A DNA stretch of 64,000 nt from Pseudoscleropodium purum (GCA_963969395.1 OZ017802.1:188501-252500), one strand, 5' to 3'. Counted from the first letter of the stretch, positions 1-12,116 are shown. The notes: a model not told the origin generated them from the letters alone. Program-made: numbers and translations.

Positions 1-845
1 GATGGTGTGAGCCGGTTTGTGAGTGATTTCTCCCCTTGGTGTTTTCTTTTCCGATTCTATATGCATGTGAGTAGGTATCTAAGAGTTGGGAGTGAACTTA
101 GTTCCTCAGCACTTCTAGAGTTCCAGGTTCTGGGTGAGAAAGCCGTTGTTAGGCTAGGCGGGTAGGGAGGGATTCCTTAGTTGCGCTAGAACTCCCGGGT
201 GGGAAATCCGGTCGAGTGTCCGATCTCCTGTGAGGTCTCACCACCTGTGTGGGTAAACGGAAGAACTTTAGTTGATGTTGGAACGGACGGGTACACTTGT
301 AACCACCTATCTTCGCACGGATCGGAAGTAGCATCAAGGTCGTTGTAGTATGAGAGGGTTGAGTGTGGGGTCTTTGTGTGACCTACAACCCGGATTGCTA
401 TCTGGGTTGTTGTGAAGGACCAAACCGGATCCGGATTAGCTTAGGAGTTTAGGAAGTAGGATAGTGGGTCTTCAGCCACTATAAGTCACGGAAGGAGTGG
501 TGGGCCTACCACTCTCAAAATTAAGCGGCGACCCCTCTGATGGTGAAATAGAGGCAAAACTAAACCGGATAGGATTACGGATACAAGATGACCATCCCGA
601 CTGGATTGGTCAGGACGGATTTCCAGGATCGGAAGTTGTGAGATCCTGGAATTTGGGTATTTGTATGGACCGGATAGTAAGTAGGACCGGAAGAAGGAGT
701 AATCCGGTCTGTAGTTATCCGGTGGGGTGGTATTTCTGGTTCTAGATCTAGGACCGGAAAGTAAGATTGGGATACTGACTGAGCTTAACTGCTTAATAGA
801 GCTAGATACTTCACAGGATCTCGTGGGTTCGATCTTTAGAGTCAC
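1..845 (+). repeat. E-family CCGGAT-rich repeat, diverged partial copy E1
   Basis: This stretch is rich in CCGGAT/CCGGAA words. It aligns by eye with the E copy at 47749-49211 in the same orientation: a GTGACMTACA..CCGGAT..TTGTTGTGAAGGA-like block around 375-420, and the CCTCTGATGGTGAAATAGAGG block at 534-554, which matches CCTTTGATGGTAAAATAGAGG in the other copy. It is the most diverged copy here and runs off the left edge of the window. The open frames within it look like chance frames through the repeat. The right boundary near 845 is approximate. Confidence 0.5.
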
Positions 846-1451
846 TTAGTTATACTCTAGAGCGATTTTTGTGAGTATAATGGGGAATTGACCTGCCCTG
901 TACTGCGACACCTGCAAATCAATTGCAGCGACTTCAGTCACTGGCGCCACCACTTGCTTCCTCGCCAAGGGTACCTTTTTCTTCCCCTTTTCCAACTCAC
1001 AAGCGATGAACGCATTAGGTTCATTGCGCTCTATCTTCAAGAACTCCCAGCCCTGGATGAGGTCCCTACATTGGATGGCGTGTTTCCCGTGAACGTCATG
1101 CCCATCGACATTGACTTCTGTCCACAGACCTCCTCCGTGCACTTGTTCACCGGCAACTCCACCGCGAAATAATCGGCAACTCCATCTGTACTTCCCAGTG
1201 GCATCAAGCATATCATGACGTGCACGGAATCGCCAACAGCCATGACGGACAATACACTTTCTTTGCCAGGGGTCATGTTCCCTTTCAGCTTGAAGGAGCA
1301 TACGATCTCCACTGTCATGTCGGGTAACTGCCTCCAACATAGACCCCATTCTTAGATGGCCTCGATCGCTTGCCATGTTGCCCTCGGTGGATACCCGTCT
1401 CCCAATATCCGAGAGTTTGGGATTTGCTTTCCCAGAAGGCGGGCCAAGAGA
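846..1451. other. Unassigned, moderately GC-rich stretch
   Basis: No recognisable gene. Two overlapping minus-strand open frames exist (846-1376, 176 codons, and 1037-1318, 93 codons) plus one on the plus strand (888-1172). None has a motif I know and their overlap means at most one could be real. The base composition is closer to the transposase region to the right than to the AT-rich intergenic DNA, so this may be the edge of that element or a captured fragment. A function cannot be given. Confidence 0.3.
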
Positions 1452-1749
1452 GTCGGCTTCCTACAGAACAATACAATTGAACTCTCAGTACACTCACACT
1501 ATGCACCTTCACTTTGTGCATCCATTGTATCGGCTGCCAGCCGATACAACCTCTTAGTCCCTAAACCCTACCGTTGGAAGACATTTCTAGAAATTCCTAA
1601 GTCGGTTTCCTACAGAACAATACAATTGAATTCTCAGTACACTCACACTATGCACCTTCACTTTGTGCATCCACTTTATCGGCTGCCAGCCGATATAACC
1701 TCTCAGTCCCTAAACCCTACCGTCGGAAGACATTTCTAGAAATTCCTAT
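1452..1749. repeat. Tandem duplication of a 149-bp unit carrying the palindrome
   Basis: Two adjacent units, 1452-1600 and 1601-1749, each start GTCGGYTTCCTACAGAACAA and contain one TATCGGCTGCCAGCCGATA palindrome (1527-1546 and 1677-1696), followed by a common TAAACCCTACCG..GGAAGACATTTCTAGAAATTCC stretch. They differ at only a few positions, so the duplication is recent relative to the decay of the transposase gene. Confidence 0.85.
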
Positions 1750-2140
1750 GTCAACCATCCCGGGATCATATCGGCTGCCAGCCGACATAGCTTAAGCTGA
1801 GGCTCCTAGTGAGTACTGAAATGTATGTCGGCTGCCAGCCGATATAGCAAGTAATAGGTGCCTCAGAATCTCAATGGCTATCCTATATGATATAGCAAAT
1901 GACAGTGTATCGGCTGGCAGTCGATACATGTAGTGAAAAGTACCTCTCAGTCGCCAAATCGGAGGACGCCATCGCCAATGGCCTCTGTCACTTATCGGCT
2001 GCTGAAAAAGCACGCTTGCCTCGCTCTCCTTCACTGTCGACTGGCCAGAAATGCGTATCGGCTGCGCTAGGATGTACCGACTGCTACTTAGCTTTGCGAC
2101 GGGGTGTCAGCTGCAAGCCGGACTGGAGGGTGAATGGCAG

Positions 2141-2219
2141 AGTGAAAGTGAGTGAGGCTGACAGTGAGTGAGAGTGAGTGAGAGTGAGTGAGAGAGAGAG
2201 TGAGTGATAGAGAGAGAGC
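2141..2219. repeat. GAGT/GA simple sequence repeat
   Basis: A run of GTGA, GAGT and GA units interrupted by single-base changes. The minus-strand open frames across it encode only Ser/Leu/Thr/His-rich low-complexity sequence and are not genes. Confidence 0.9.
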
Positions 2220-3060
2220 AGGAAACGCAAATGGCAAATGAGAGAAAATGAAAGTGGCCAGGGGTGTATACCTCCTAAACCCTCGGCTGCCAGCCGGTAG
2301 GCGCAATCATGACAAACCAAGTCCGTTTTTCCATAAATTTCATCCATCGCAGGTTTTCATCCGTTAGCATGTACTCCACATCCAGCACAGTACATGGAAG
2401 TTACGAACACTCATTGCAGAGATGCGTACGTTTCCCAACACGATCTCCCGATGCACGGACTTGTCTCTCTTGCAATCACCACAACTTCATCCTCTTCCAG
2501 ATTCAAATTTCAGGCGCCAAATTCAGTTTTAGGCTTGCTCACCTAGGATCAAATCTTGGAGGACTTCCATTTTCATTTTCATTTACCCCACACACGCACT
2601 CAGAGCGTCCAAGAACCATCAGGAATTGCAGTGGCTTGTTGTAGAATGTTTATGAGGGATGCAACGTGACAGGGAATTCAGTAGACCTCCGTTCAGTGCA
2701 GCATTGAGTAGTCTCCGGGTTCATGAAGCGCTCATCGACAGTTGTTATTTGGCGTTTAGGCTTACGTAGGATTTGTAGTGGGATTTGAATTGCTCCAAGC
2801 TACATTTGAATTGCAGTAGGATTCTAATTGCAGTAGTAGTCAGGAGCATTCTCGAAAATTAGTTGCCAGACAGAGGTTCAAGATTTCTTATTCGGTTGCA
2901 CATGTGTTTCCATTTCATTATTTTTATTGGTCAGAGCATCTATGGACAGTGCCTAGATCATAGGAAGCGCAAAATCTAGCTTCGTGCATGATCCCCAAAG
3001 TTCTAGCTGTACAATCCTGCCCCTCTGCTTGACCGTACGGATAGTGGTATCGACTGCTAG

Positions 3061-3196
3061 CCGATACCAATTTGTGTACCAGGAAGGTCGTGAAGCAACA
3101 GGTACACAGACGTATCGGCTGCCAGCCGATACCAATTTGTGTACCAGGAAGGTCGTGAAGCACCAGGTACACAGACGTATCGGCTGCCAGCCGATA
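3061..3196. repeat. 65-bp tandem repeat, two units, bounded by palindromes
   Basis: Units begin CCGATACCAATTTGTGTACC at 3061 and again at 3126, and a third start (CCGATAAGG) follows at 3191. Each unit ends in the left arm of the TCGGCTGCCAGCCGA palindrome, so the array consists of palindromes at a fixed 65-bp spacing just upstream of the transposase start codon at 3257. This position suggests a promoter-proximal or end-proximal binding array; that is inference. Confidence 0.85.
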
Positions 3197-3256
3197 AGGT
3201 CATCACGGGTCTGACAAAGATTCCGACATTGTGGGTTCTGACTCCGATTTCAAATC

Positions 3257-6200
3257 ATGAGTGGATCTGATGACTGGACATCGGGTGCGAGTCCTATTGA
3301 GGCATTCACGAAATATGGAGGCTCCGGAAGACTGAGAATGCAGAAGGGAGTTGTTGTGGCTCTTACACTGAAAGGATTATACTACTCCGGAAGGGCGGTC
3401 GTAGAAAGGGTGGTCAGCCGCGATCCCTACCTCGTACGCGTTCATATCCTAGACGTTCCAAATAACCTCGATATGCCTCTTCCGTTTCCTGAGGGAGACA
3501 TGGTGTTCCTGCGACACTGCCCGGAAAGGTCAATCGTGTGGGAGGCAGAGAACATCTATCCCCATGTAGAGTCTGAAGGGTCTTCTTCTGCTGGTGTCGG
3601 CCGGCAGCTGATACAAGTGGTCATAGATGAAAAACCCATACAACAATTTCTGTCACTCACTGTCAATATGGATGTCTCACTACTGCAGACTGTGGGCACG
3701 GATCTGCTGTATGCTGGTGTAGGTACAATTGTACAATGCTCTCCGAAGGGTTACTGGGAAGGCTTTCGCGTTCCACACAGCTTCTTCCTCGTTGTGAAGC
3801 TACTGCACGTCATCGATGATTTCCAGGATCAGAGTGCTTATTGCGAGAATCCTGAATTCATGACACTCAAACGTTGTGTTGGATTCAAAATACTCTGGAG
3901 TGGTTACAAGGTCAGACCAATCGAGACCTCTGTCCCAATAACCAAGGTTGTCGGTTGCCAGCCGACAAGAGAACTTGCGACCCATTTCATGCAGGCTCAA
4001 GTCGATGGTAACTACGAGAGTGGTGGGAGTTTGAACGATGTACAGGTAGAATTATGTGATCCAGGAACACAACGAGTACTTCCTACTGCATCAGATGAAG
4101 ACGAGCGAGATGATAGGCTCTATTCGTCCGACGATGACAACCGCAGGTCTGCCGAGGATCACCGCGATGTTCATGGTTACAGTACCTCTGGCACTGCCGT
4201 GTCCGACACAAGTGTTGCTGACAGCATGGATCATTCGGACGCGTTTAGAGCTGATACTCAAAGTGGAGATAATGGCCATCCGGATGGAATGCAAGCTGGG
4301 CTTCCAATCCCAGATAGACCGCTCTAGAGAAATCAATACTGTGAACTTCTCAATGACGACTTCTCGGTTCTCGAAAGAGCCATGATCCAAGTCTGCCTAC
4401 CAGATGAGGCCTGCGATGATGGCGTCCTGGGCGACACGGATGTCGGGGTCATGTTCATATCGGACAATGACGAACTGCAAATGACAACCATGCGCTGAAA
4501 GCTCACACACACAAGGTTGGAGGGTGGAAGGCTACTATCTGAAATTGTCACGCTCTGCTCAGAGGCTGCTCTATTGAATGAGTCGGACGATAACAAAATG
4601 CAGGGGGTACTGAGGAATCCCTACCGCTCTGTGCGCCAAAGGGTGATTCCCAAGGATCACGAACGCCAATCCAGGCTGCAAATGAAGACCTTGGAGACGG
4701 AGGTACGTAAGGTCAGCTCACAGAAGTGCTGTAAGCTCAGATGCTGCCAGACGTTTCCCAGGGAGGACACGAGGTCTATACGACGAAAGTTCTTCGCTTG
4801 CACATTCGAGAGTAGGAGGGAGGTAGCGTATGCGGTGCAAAGTCAGCTTCATGCAGGGGTTATTCCAGGAAAAAAATTCATTACTCTTGCAAATACAGAC
4901 GTCTGCAAGAACGCATGGTATATCATTCACGGGGTATCGAGGTCGGCCTCTCATGTTTACAAGGCTGCGGCCGTGGGAGGATCCATTAACGGCTCTCATG
5001 GAAATGCGGGGGCCCGATGGCCACGGCCACAACCAATCCAAGCTCAAGCAACCCACAAAACGATCATCGATGACAATGCCGATAAAATGCCAAACGAGTT
5101 CAGAATGGTTGGAAATAAACGTATCGACAATCTCAAGGTCCTCCTCTCTGTAATGAATTGGGATCACATGCGTGAACAAGTCAATTATGTAAGTCCATCA
5201 TCTGCCTCTTCGTCTACAGTAGAAAAGTCCTTTTATCGGCTGCCAGCCGATACAATCATGTCTGGACTTTGAATGTAGAAGCCATTGATCTTTCCTTTCT
5301 ATAGGCCGTCAATTGCAGTTCTGTCGGCTGCCAACCGATACAACTCTATAGTCTTCCATGGAAACTCATCCATGAAGTCATGTTCTTCAGGTCAATGGAA
5401 TATGCAATATGAAGCCGGTCTCGCAGTCTGCTATCAGCTGCCTTCGGAATGCTCATTTCAAAAACGTAGAGGTCAAGGCCGTAGGGAGCAATTTCTCAAA
5501 ATGCACAGAATGTGACTTCCTGGTAGAGTTCATTGCAAAGTATCCAAGAGGTTGTGATGAGTGGCAGGCCCTAGTCGACGACAGAGAGAGACATCTCAAT
5601 TACCAACGCGCTTGTAGAAATGTATACCGTGGATGGACCGCGCAGTCGATGCAAAATCCATCAGAGTTCCTCTGCATTATTCATGACAAAATGGACACCA
5701 CAAAGACTGCCATTCCGAGGATGCAATACATCACCAAGGCCACCGCAGGGCTAGGGCAAATACCAATCTCGTGTACTGGAATGCTCACACATGGACATGG
5801 AGATGGCACGTATGCACATTACTCCACATCACTCTGGCCTAGGGATTCAAATTTCACAATTTCGTCCATCTGCAGGGTCCTCAGGGCCCTAGAACTACCA
5901 CCTGTTCGGGAGTCCAAGATCCTCTTCTCGACTCCACTACTAAACACCTTCTTTGAGGCTTTGCTTCATGGGAAGTCGAGATGCAACTTGTCAATCCCGT
6001 AGGCCTCAGACATGGTGATCGACGCAGCGAGACCAGGACGACCTCAGGTCCACTTCCGAGGAAACTGTTCTTACAACTCGACAATTCAGCAAAGGACAAC
6101 AAAAATTGATTCCTCATGGCTTTCTGCTCACTGCTGACTGCCAGGCGCATATTCAAGGAAGTTTCAATGGGGTTCCTTATTGTCGAGCATACGCACGAGG

Positions 6201-7408
6201 ACATTGATGCGCACTTCAGTTATCTCTCAAAACTGATCAAAAGGAAGAACACATACGTACTTGCGGATCTCATGAAGGCGTTCATGGATTCACAGAAGAT
6301 TGTAGCCTTCATTCCGGAGTTCGTGCAAGAAGTGGCGGACTTCAAATCATACTTCAAGGGCTTCCATCATGATGGGGTGAACAAAATCATCGAGCTCGGA
6401 GATAAACACCTCTTCAAGTTCTACGTCGTGGAGGATGGTGTGGATCGTGGATGGCCGGTCATGAGGTACAAGCTCAGGGCCACAGATTCTTCGTGGCTGC
6501 CTCTTGGCGCACCTGTCAAAATGTAGACAGTGGACGAAAATGGACAACCTAATATTCCACAGGGGGACCCTCGACCTGTGCCTTTCAAGGCACTCTGGGG
6601 GAATGTGGACATTAATACCAGAAGGCGAAATGCAGAAAAAGAAGTCGCAAGGGCTACAGAGTGCAATGAGAAACAGACATTCATCAAAAACGGAATAGCA
6701 AAGTTCATTGAGTTCTGGAAATCGGGAATGGCCAGAGATAGACGGTACGCACAGGAAATGGCAGGCTGTGTGGCTTACTGGGAAAGAATTCAATCGGAGA
6801 TCAATTCGGCGCTGCCTCAAACTCCTGCATTGCTTCAAGAAGGATTATGGCCGCTCTTTGACTGGACAAGAGATCACATGTCGACTTTTGTAGACAAGGG
6901 GGTGGAGGAGAATTATTCAGTAGACACCACTCCGGAGGACGAAGGGGACCCCACTCCATACTGCGGACCTGCGAAGGACAGGCCACACTTGAGATTCAAT
7001 CCATTCAGGGATGTTCTGCTCGGAGACTTTGTTCTTTGTCGACCATGTCACAACAATCATCTGCCTGTCTGGCTGGGATGGGTACTCCAATGTGTGGACA
7101 TGTCTCTGAGGCCCACGTATGGTAATTTTAAAATTGAGTGGTGGACTTCGATGAAAGCCAAGAGGGAGTCAAAAGCGCTCATTGCGAGGGAGTGCTGGAC
7201 CCGAAGATGGCACAAGGAACTCTGTCTTCCGCAGATGGTCCATGTCAACATTGTCTTGTACTCGCACAGAATGCCCTCGCATGCAAAGAAAGGACCTCCC
7301 ACATCTCATGTCATCCCGAAGGCATCGGTTGCTGCTGCTATTGCGAATCTGGAGGCCGCGGGGGCAGCTTTAGATAGAGATGCAGACGAGGGAGGAGAGG
7401 ATTACTGA
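3257..7408 (+). pseudogene. DUF7869-type transposase, multi-exon, decayed
   Basis: The gene belongs to the transposase-like proteins common in moss and lycophyte genomes that carry the DUF7869 region; recognition is from memory of the family, not a search. ATG at 3257 opens a 356-codon N-terminal part with an acidic Ser/Asp-rich tail, then the frame continues through an in-frame TAG (4325) and TGA (4497) into KNAWYIIHGVSRS and a SHGNAG stretch (about 4900-5020). Intron 5189-5390 (GTAAGT..TTCAG, phase 0) holds two palindromes. Exon 2 carries HDKMDTTKTA, TGMLTHGHGDGTYAHY and LWPRDSN (about 5680-5850). A frameshift near 5975-6000 leads into LQLDNSAKDNKN, a TGA, then VEHTHEDIDAHF (about 6184-6218), the family's VGHTHDDID motif. 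A TAG at 6523, where Trp is expected, precedes the C-terminal part ending at 7408. Most lesions are C-to-T or G-to-A changes. It is certainly non-functional as a single protein. Confidence 0.7.
5189..5390 (+). other. Predicted intron of the DUF7869 transposase gene
   Basis: Donor TTAT|GTAAGT at 5189 and acceptor TTCTTCAG|GTCAAT at 5390 join the two reading frames in phase 0, giving ..EQVNY|VNGICNMKP... The intron contains two copies of the element palindrome (5233-5253, 5323-5341), so the motif is not confined to the element's ends. Confidence 0.65.
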
Positions 7409-9715
7409 CATATCGCCTCGGACCTATCGGTTGCCAGCCGATACAATAGTTTAGCTCTGGAGTTGTGTCACCATCACATTGCTAGACGGATCTGAGTCCT
7501 CGCTGTAGGTGTCGGCTGCCAGCCGATACTAAGGGCTTCGCTGCATGTCGATCGCATGGTTCTTGAACATGATGTTTTCACTTCAGGATGATTACATGCA
7601 TATCCACAATATTTACTCATTTGTGGATGTGCCTTCATATCTTTTAGGTTGTGCCTTCATATCTTACAGGTTGTGACTATAAGTCTTATGACTAGTCAGT
7701 TTTGACATTTTTAATATGTATTCGTTGGCTGCTGACAAATCACATTTATTTGAATCTCCTATGGGGACCATGTTACAACTGTTTTATCTTCAGTGCACAG
7801 GCGATTTGCTCATATCTCTATCTTTCATGTTCGTTTTCCTGCTTTTTGGTTTTGCGCACTTTACTGTGTTGTCTTATCGGTTGCCAGCCTATATGTCAAT
7901 GGGCATGGGATGGGTGCACGGTCATAGGCACCGGTTCTGCTATTGCATAAAAACCGGTCCAAAATACAACAATCCACTTTTTTTTTGTACCCTCGGTTCT
8001 TCTGAACAAGGTGTGGGTGGGCTGCCGACACTTTTTAATCATTTGAAGCATGTTCTCTACCTTTTTTAATGTGGCTATGGACTATGAATTTGTCCATAAT
8101 TTGTGCAATTGTCCATAATTAGTTAAATATAGGTTAAACTACTCTTGTTAGAATCTGAAGCGGATTTGTATGTTTTTTTGATGGAATTGGGACAAAGCCG
8201 TAGACCATGGAATTGAATCATTGATAGAATTGGACAATTCTACCTTATGACTTCTCTATTGTAAATTTTTTCCTACACATCAATTCTTGCTAATGTCGTA
8301 GTGTCAAAATTGGGTTTATTGTAAACTTTACTTGTACTCTTTGTTGCATTTTTTATTCTCAGCGATTTAGTCCTTTTTATACTACAAGTCACTTCTAGTA
8401 TGATTTAGGGAATGAAATATGAAATATAAATAGTTGATGGGATTTCAAATCTACTATTCTAAGACCTTGTGATGTTTATTAGTAATTGGCAAGAATAAAT
8501 GGCAATATTTCATTTGCCATAAAAAAAGTTTTTATGAATAGATTAGAAGAAATATGGGCCTTGGTCAATTATATTGTCAAGTCTTTTTGTGTACCTTGAA
8601 ATGCTATCTTATGACACATGCTATAATTTATAACAAAACATGAAACTTCTACATTTCTATTTTTTAACATTAAAACTTTCACTTGATAATTTTTTTTTTA
8701 AAGGTGGACATTGCTGTCAGCTAAGAGCAAAGCAAGAGTAAAAAGCTAGAACTACAAAATATACATTCAACTTAAATAAAGAACATTTTAGATTGATTCT
8801 AAACACCATCTGAACATAATTTGAGAAATCCCTCTTTTGAGAAATCTTCATCAATTCTCTATCATATAGGATGCCATTCCTTTGTAGTGTGTGGAGTATG
8901 ATGGTATAGGTTATGTTTTTATTGTGGACGAACACTAATATATACCTATAGTCTAAGTTCATTCTCAGGGAGGTATGGATGCACTATGGTAATTTTTAGA
9001 GGAATTAATAAGCCCAAAGTTATGTACAATAGAGGATTAGGGAATTTATGACCATGTTCGATTAATCAGTAGATAAGGATTCATATATAGTATATTTAAA
9101 CCCAAGGCTTAACAAACTTATCAAACAATTAACAATGTTGCTTCTTAGTATCTCTAGCTTGATTTTACTTTTCACCAATGAGGATCTATTGCTCCTTATT
9201 CATTCACTTTAACTACAACTTCCTTTTCCAATTTAGTCTTATCACCTTTCGTGGATATTTGGTTGTTATGATGTGCTTCTTTTTTCTTGGATCCCAATTG
9301 CTCCTTGAAATTGACTATAGAGTTTTGAAAAATCTTTTTTAAATTATTCTCTTTACAAAAAAATGTACATCTATTGGTTTTTCTAATGGATTCCTATCAT
9401 TTTCTTTAAGTTCATATATCTTATAATTGTAAAACTATTGCATGTCACCAATGGATACAATTCTCATCAAGACATCAATCATACACTAAATTCTTGCAAT
9501 TCATATTCCAAATCTATACACCATAGATGTCAACATTGAAATCAATGATCATACAACATTAATTCTCAAGCATACAATAGACAATTTTTCTAGAACCCAG
9601 AACTATAGATCTATTGTTGAGTCTAAATTAAAACAACTACAATTGATCTGTCCTCATTCCAATACATCTTCCATGGCAATCAAAATTCACAAACTATAGA
9701 TCACCACCATATATA
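7409..9715. other. Intergenic: element tail, then AT-rich DNA
   Basis: The first 480 bases hold the last three palindromes (7424, 7509, 7874). From about 8050 the DNA is AT-rich with no gene, RNA or clear repeat that I can support; open frames are short and lack motifs. Confidence 0.6.
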
Positions 9716-10007
9716 CAGGGTTGACACAACGTCCGGACGTCCGGACGCGGACGATGTGTCCGCAACGTCCATTGACATTCGCGGTCCTGGTGGACGCAGC
9801 GTCCGCTCGATTACGGCCGTCTGATCGACACGCGGACTAATGTGGTCTGCACGATTTGAGCGTCCGCCTTGGGCCGTCCGCCCTGCCCATCCGCCCTGCC
9901 CCGCTCGTCCGTTTTTTGACAGTGGGAGGGACGCTGCGTCCGCCAGCATCCGAATGTCCGGGTTACGGACGCTTTTTTCGGGCGGACATAGAGATTCGTC
10001 AACCCTG
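9716..10007. mobile_element. hAT MITE A (292 bp), TSD CATATATA
   Basis: The element starts CAGGGTTGACACAACG and ends GATTCGTCAACCCTG, giving a 10-bp terminal inverted repeat CAGGGTTGAC. It is flanked by a perfect 8-bp direct repeat CATATATA (9708-9715 and 10008-10015), the hallmark of hAT insertion. The interior is GC-rich with repeated CGTCCG words and a conserved core (ACGGCCGTCYGATCGACACG) also found in the MITEs at 14138 and 20890. It has no coding capacity and must have been moved by a transposase in trans, most simply that of the family represented by the giant element at 12117. Confidence 0.93.
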
Positions 10008-12006
10008 CATATATAAATTGCACAAGATCAAACAAACGCCCATATTGAATCAAATTGAACATACGCCAAGTTTTCATTTAGCATCAAAATTAAGTTTCAT
10101 CACAATTTTTTTACAAGTTTGATAATGTTCCTCACTTCTTCAATAAATCACTCAGTAGCATTTGTTGATACAACGCATTTACATAACCAAATACAACCTA
10201 GCACAATAGAAGGAATCTCTAACTCTTACTAAATTAAAAACACAATCACTCACAAACTACTGGTGTCTATTGCCGCAAGAGCTCTGGACCCTCTTTCATA
10301 CTGAGGAAAAACAATCTTGTGCAATTGATTTTCAATTGGTTCACATGACTCGTTCTAAGTTCTAACCAAGAGTATAGATCACACCTCATTCATCCACCTA
10401 ATCTATGTAATAGATGAAATTCAATAGCTAAAACCCTACTAGCTAGATAAAACTATTGATTAACACCTCTAAAACTATAGTATTATAGAAAATCATAGAA
10501 TGAATCAGAAATTCAAACTATTGTGCATTTCCTCCTCTAGTTTTTACACTACAGATGGTTAGATATTATACATATAATTAAAACCTCAAAAATAATATTT
10601 GATCTCTATTGAATAAATTAAAAATTGTTTTCTTTTGAGAATTTATCAAAATTACAATTTTTTCCAAATTCTTCTATATTTTTTATGATTGGTTAAAATA
10701 ATAGGATTCATCTCTGAAAATTAAAGTAGGAAATGAACAATATCCAAAATATTATCATTTTCATGAAATAATGGATCTTCCAACCGTACAAAAATATTGT
10801 CTATTTTTATTTATCTTCATACTACAAGAATTTCACCAAATAAATTTTATTTTTGAATGGTTAAAACTAAAGTTCTTTTCATTAACCATAAATTAGCAAA
10901 AAAATCCCTAAAAAACTAATTTCATTTTTAGAAAGGTCATTTGTAATACAATTATTGATTAAACACTTGTGAGTATGGCAGTATGTCTTACCATGTATAT
11001 TCAATTCATTTGACATGTACAATATTGTTGCTCCAACTTGCTCTTGGCACAAAGCTTTTCTTTATCTTATCGCAACTTTATTGTACTAGCATGCTTATTC
11101 TTTTTTGTGCATTTGAAGGCAATTTATGTCAAATTCTTTGTTTTTGACATATAGTTCACAAATTGTCAAGTTTAGATTTAGTATAGAAAACCAAAGATTT
11201 GAAAACCCCCCCAAACCTTATTTACATCAAAGCAAAGTTTATATTAAATTATAAGCATATGAATGGTTTCTACACATTTAAATTACAAATTGCAACTTTT
11301 TAAGAAAAAACAACATCCATAGAATGTTGAATAGTGCACCATTAGAAGAACTTTCAAGCCTCCAAGTACTTAAAGTACAAAAGTCAATCTATCAAAAATC
11401 TCTACAACAATCCGTAATTCCAATATAATAATGTCACCCAATCTCAAGGATCAAATTCCAACCATTTGATTTGTGATGTTCAATGTGATTCCTACTATAG
11501 AAGGTAACTTTATGATTTCAAAATTTTTAAACAATAAGAATGGACTACCATTGTTTTTCAAAAACTAGAAGTTACGATTATTGAAAAATGAATTCCAAGG
11601 ACAAGTGACTAATTTGATTTTTATAATATTATATAGCTCTAATACAAATTACATTGGCAAGTATAGAATCATATAGACAAGAGCTTCTATGAGTTGCATT
11701 TGAAGTTGCCAAGTGAAATGTATATTAAAGGTGAAACAAAGGTTTTTTGACCAAAATTTGTTAGCAAGTAATTAGGATTGATAAGAGACTATTTGGCCAT
11801 TATAAACAATACTTGATTTATCATATTTCCATGTTGTTCTAATTGTGACACCAAATTCCAGAGCCAAAATAGAGAATAATTTATCATATGCTAGCCATAA
11901 GATAATCACATTTTTCTTGGATACATATTACAACATTATCTAGAGCATAAAATTATATACATTTTACATTAGAATATGTACTAAGATTAATGATGATGGT
12001 TAGAGG
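10008..12006. other. AT-rich intergenic DNA
   Basis: Nothing supportable: no long open frame, no structural RNA and no clear repeat end in about 2 kb of AT-rich sequence between the MITE and the E-family start. Confidence 0.6.
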
Positions 12007-12116
12007 TGTTGCACATGCAATCTAGGCGTAAGTATTTTTACACACAAAAACATGGTAAGATGACACGAATTATCATCCCAGGGAATTCTAGATGCCTTTC
12101 TAAACTCCAATATTCA
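12007..12116 (-). repeat. E-family element E2, left fragment (split by giant hAT)
   Basis: It begins TGTTGCACATGCAATC and carries the conserved terminal block TACACACAAAAACATGG..GATGACACGAATTAT..GGGAATTC, also at 50268 and 53840 and inverted at 49118-49211. The sequence breaks at AATATTCA (12109-12116) and resumes with AATATCCA at 30754. The uninterrupted copy at 50268 reads straight through this point (CCAATATCCAGATGATTG), which proves that the intervening 18.6 kb is an insertion. The gag-like gene of this copy lies on the minus strand in the right-hand fragment. Confidence 0.9.

Larger units (their letters stand above)
1452..7893 (+). mobile_element. DUF7869-transposase element with palindromic TCGGCTGCCAGCCGA motifs
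   Basis: This is the region over which a palindrome of consensus TATCGGCTGCCAGCCGATA recurs, in non-coding DNA on both sides of, and inside the intron of, a decayed transposase gene at 3257-7408. The motif is essentially absent from the rest of the window, which ties it to this element. I could not find terminal inverted repeats or a target duplication, so both borders are only the outermost motif copies (first tandem unit at 1452, degenerate copy at 7874-7893). Whether the motif is a transposase-binding site or a regulatory site is inference. Confidence 0.55.
1527..7893. repeat. Dispersed palindrome family, core TCGGCTGCCAGCCGA
   Basis: Near-perfect palindromic copies are at 1527-1546, 1677-1696, 1769-1788, 1825-1846, 1907-1927, 2281-2298, 3047-3067, 3112-3132, 3177-3196, 3950-3966, 5233-5253, 5323-5341, 7424-7444, 7509-7529 and 7874-7893. 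Degenerate or half copies are near 1994, 2056, 2105 and 3595-3616. Arms are TATCGGCTG and CAGCCGATA around a single central C. Spacing is irregular and there are no uniform spacers, so this is not a CRISPR array. The copies cluster before the gene, in its intron and after its stop codon. This is the distribution expected of protein-binding sites or of hairpin-forming elements, but the role is not shown by the sequence. Confidence 0.85.

Noticed and set aside
2084..2347. Ser/Leu/His-rich minus-strand proteins
   Set aside because: They are translations of the GAGT/GA microsatellite.
1527..7893. CRISPR-like or RNA-terminator array
   Set aside because: Repeats are palindromic but spacing is irregular, units lie within a gene's intron and flanks, and the genome is eukaryotic.
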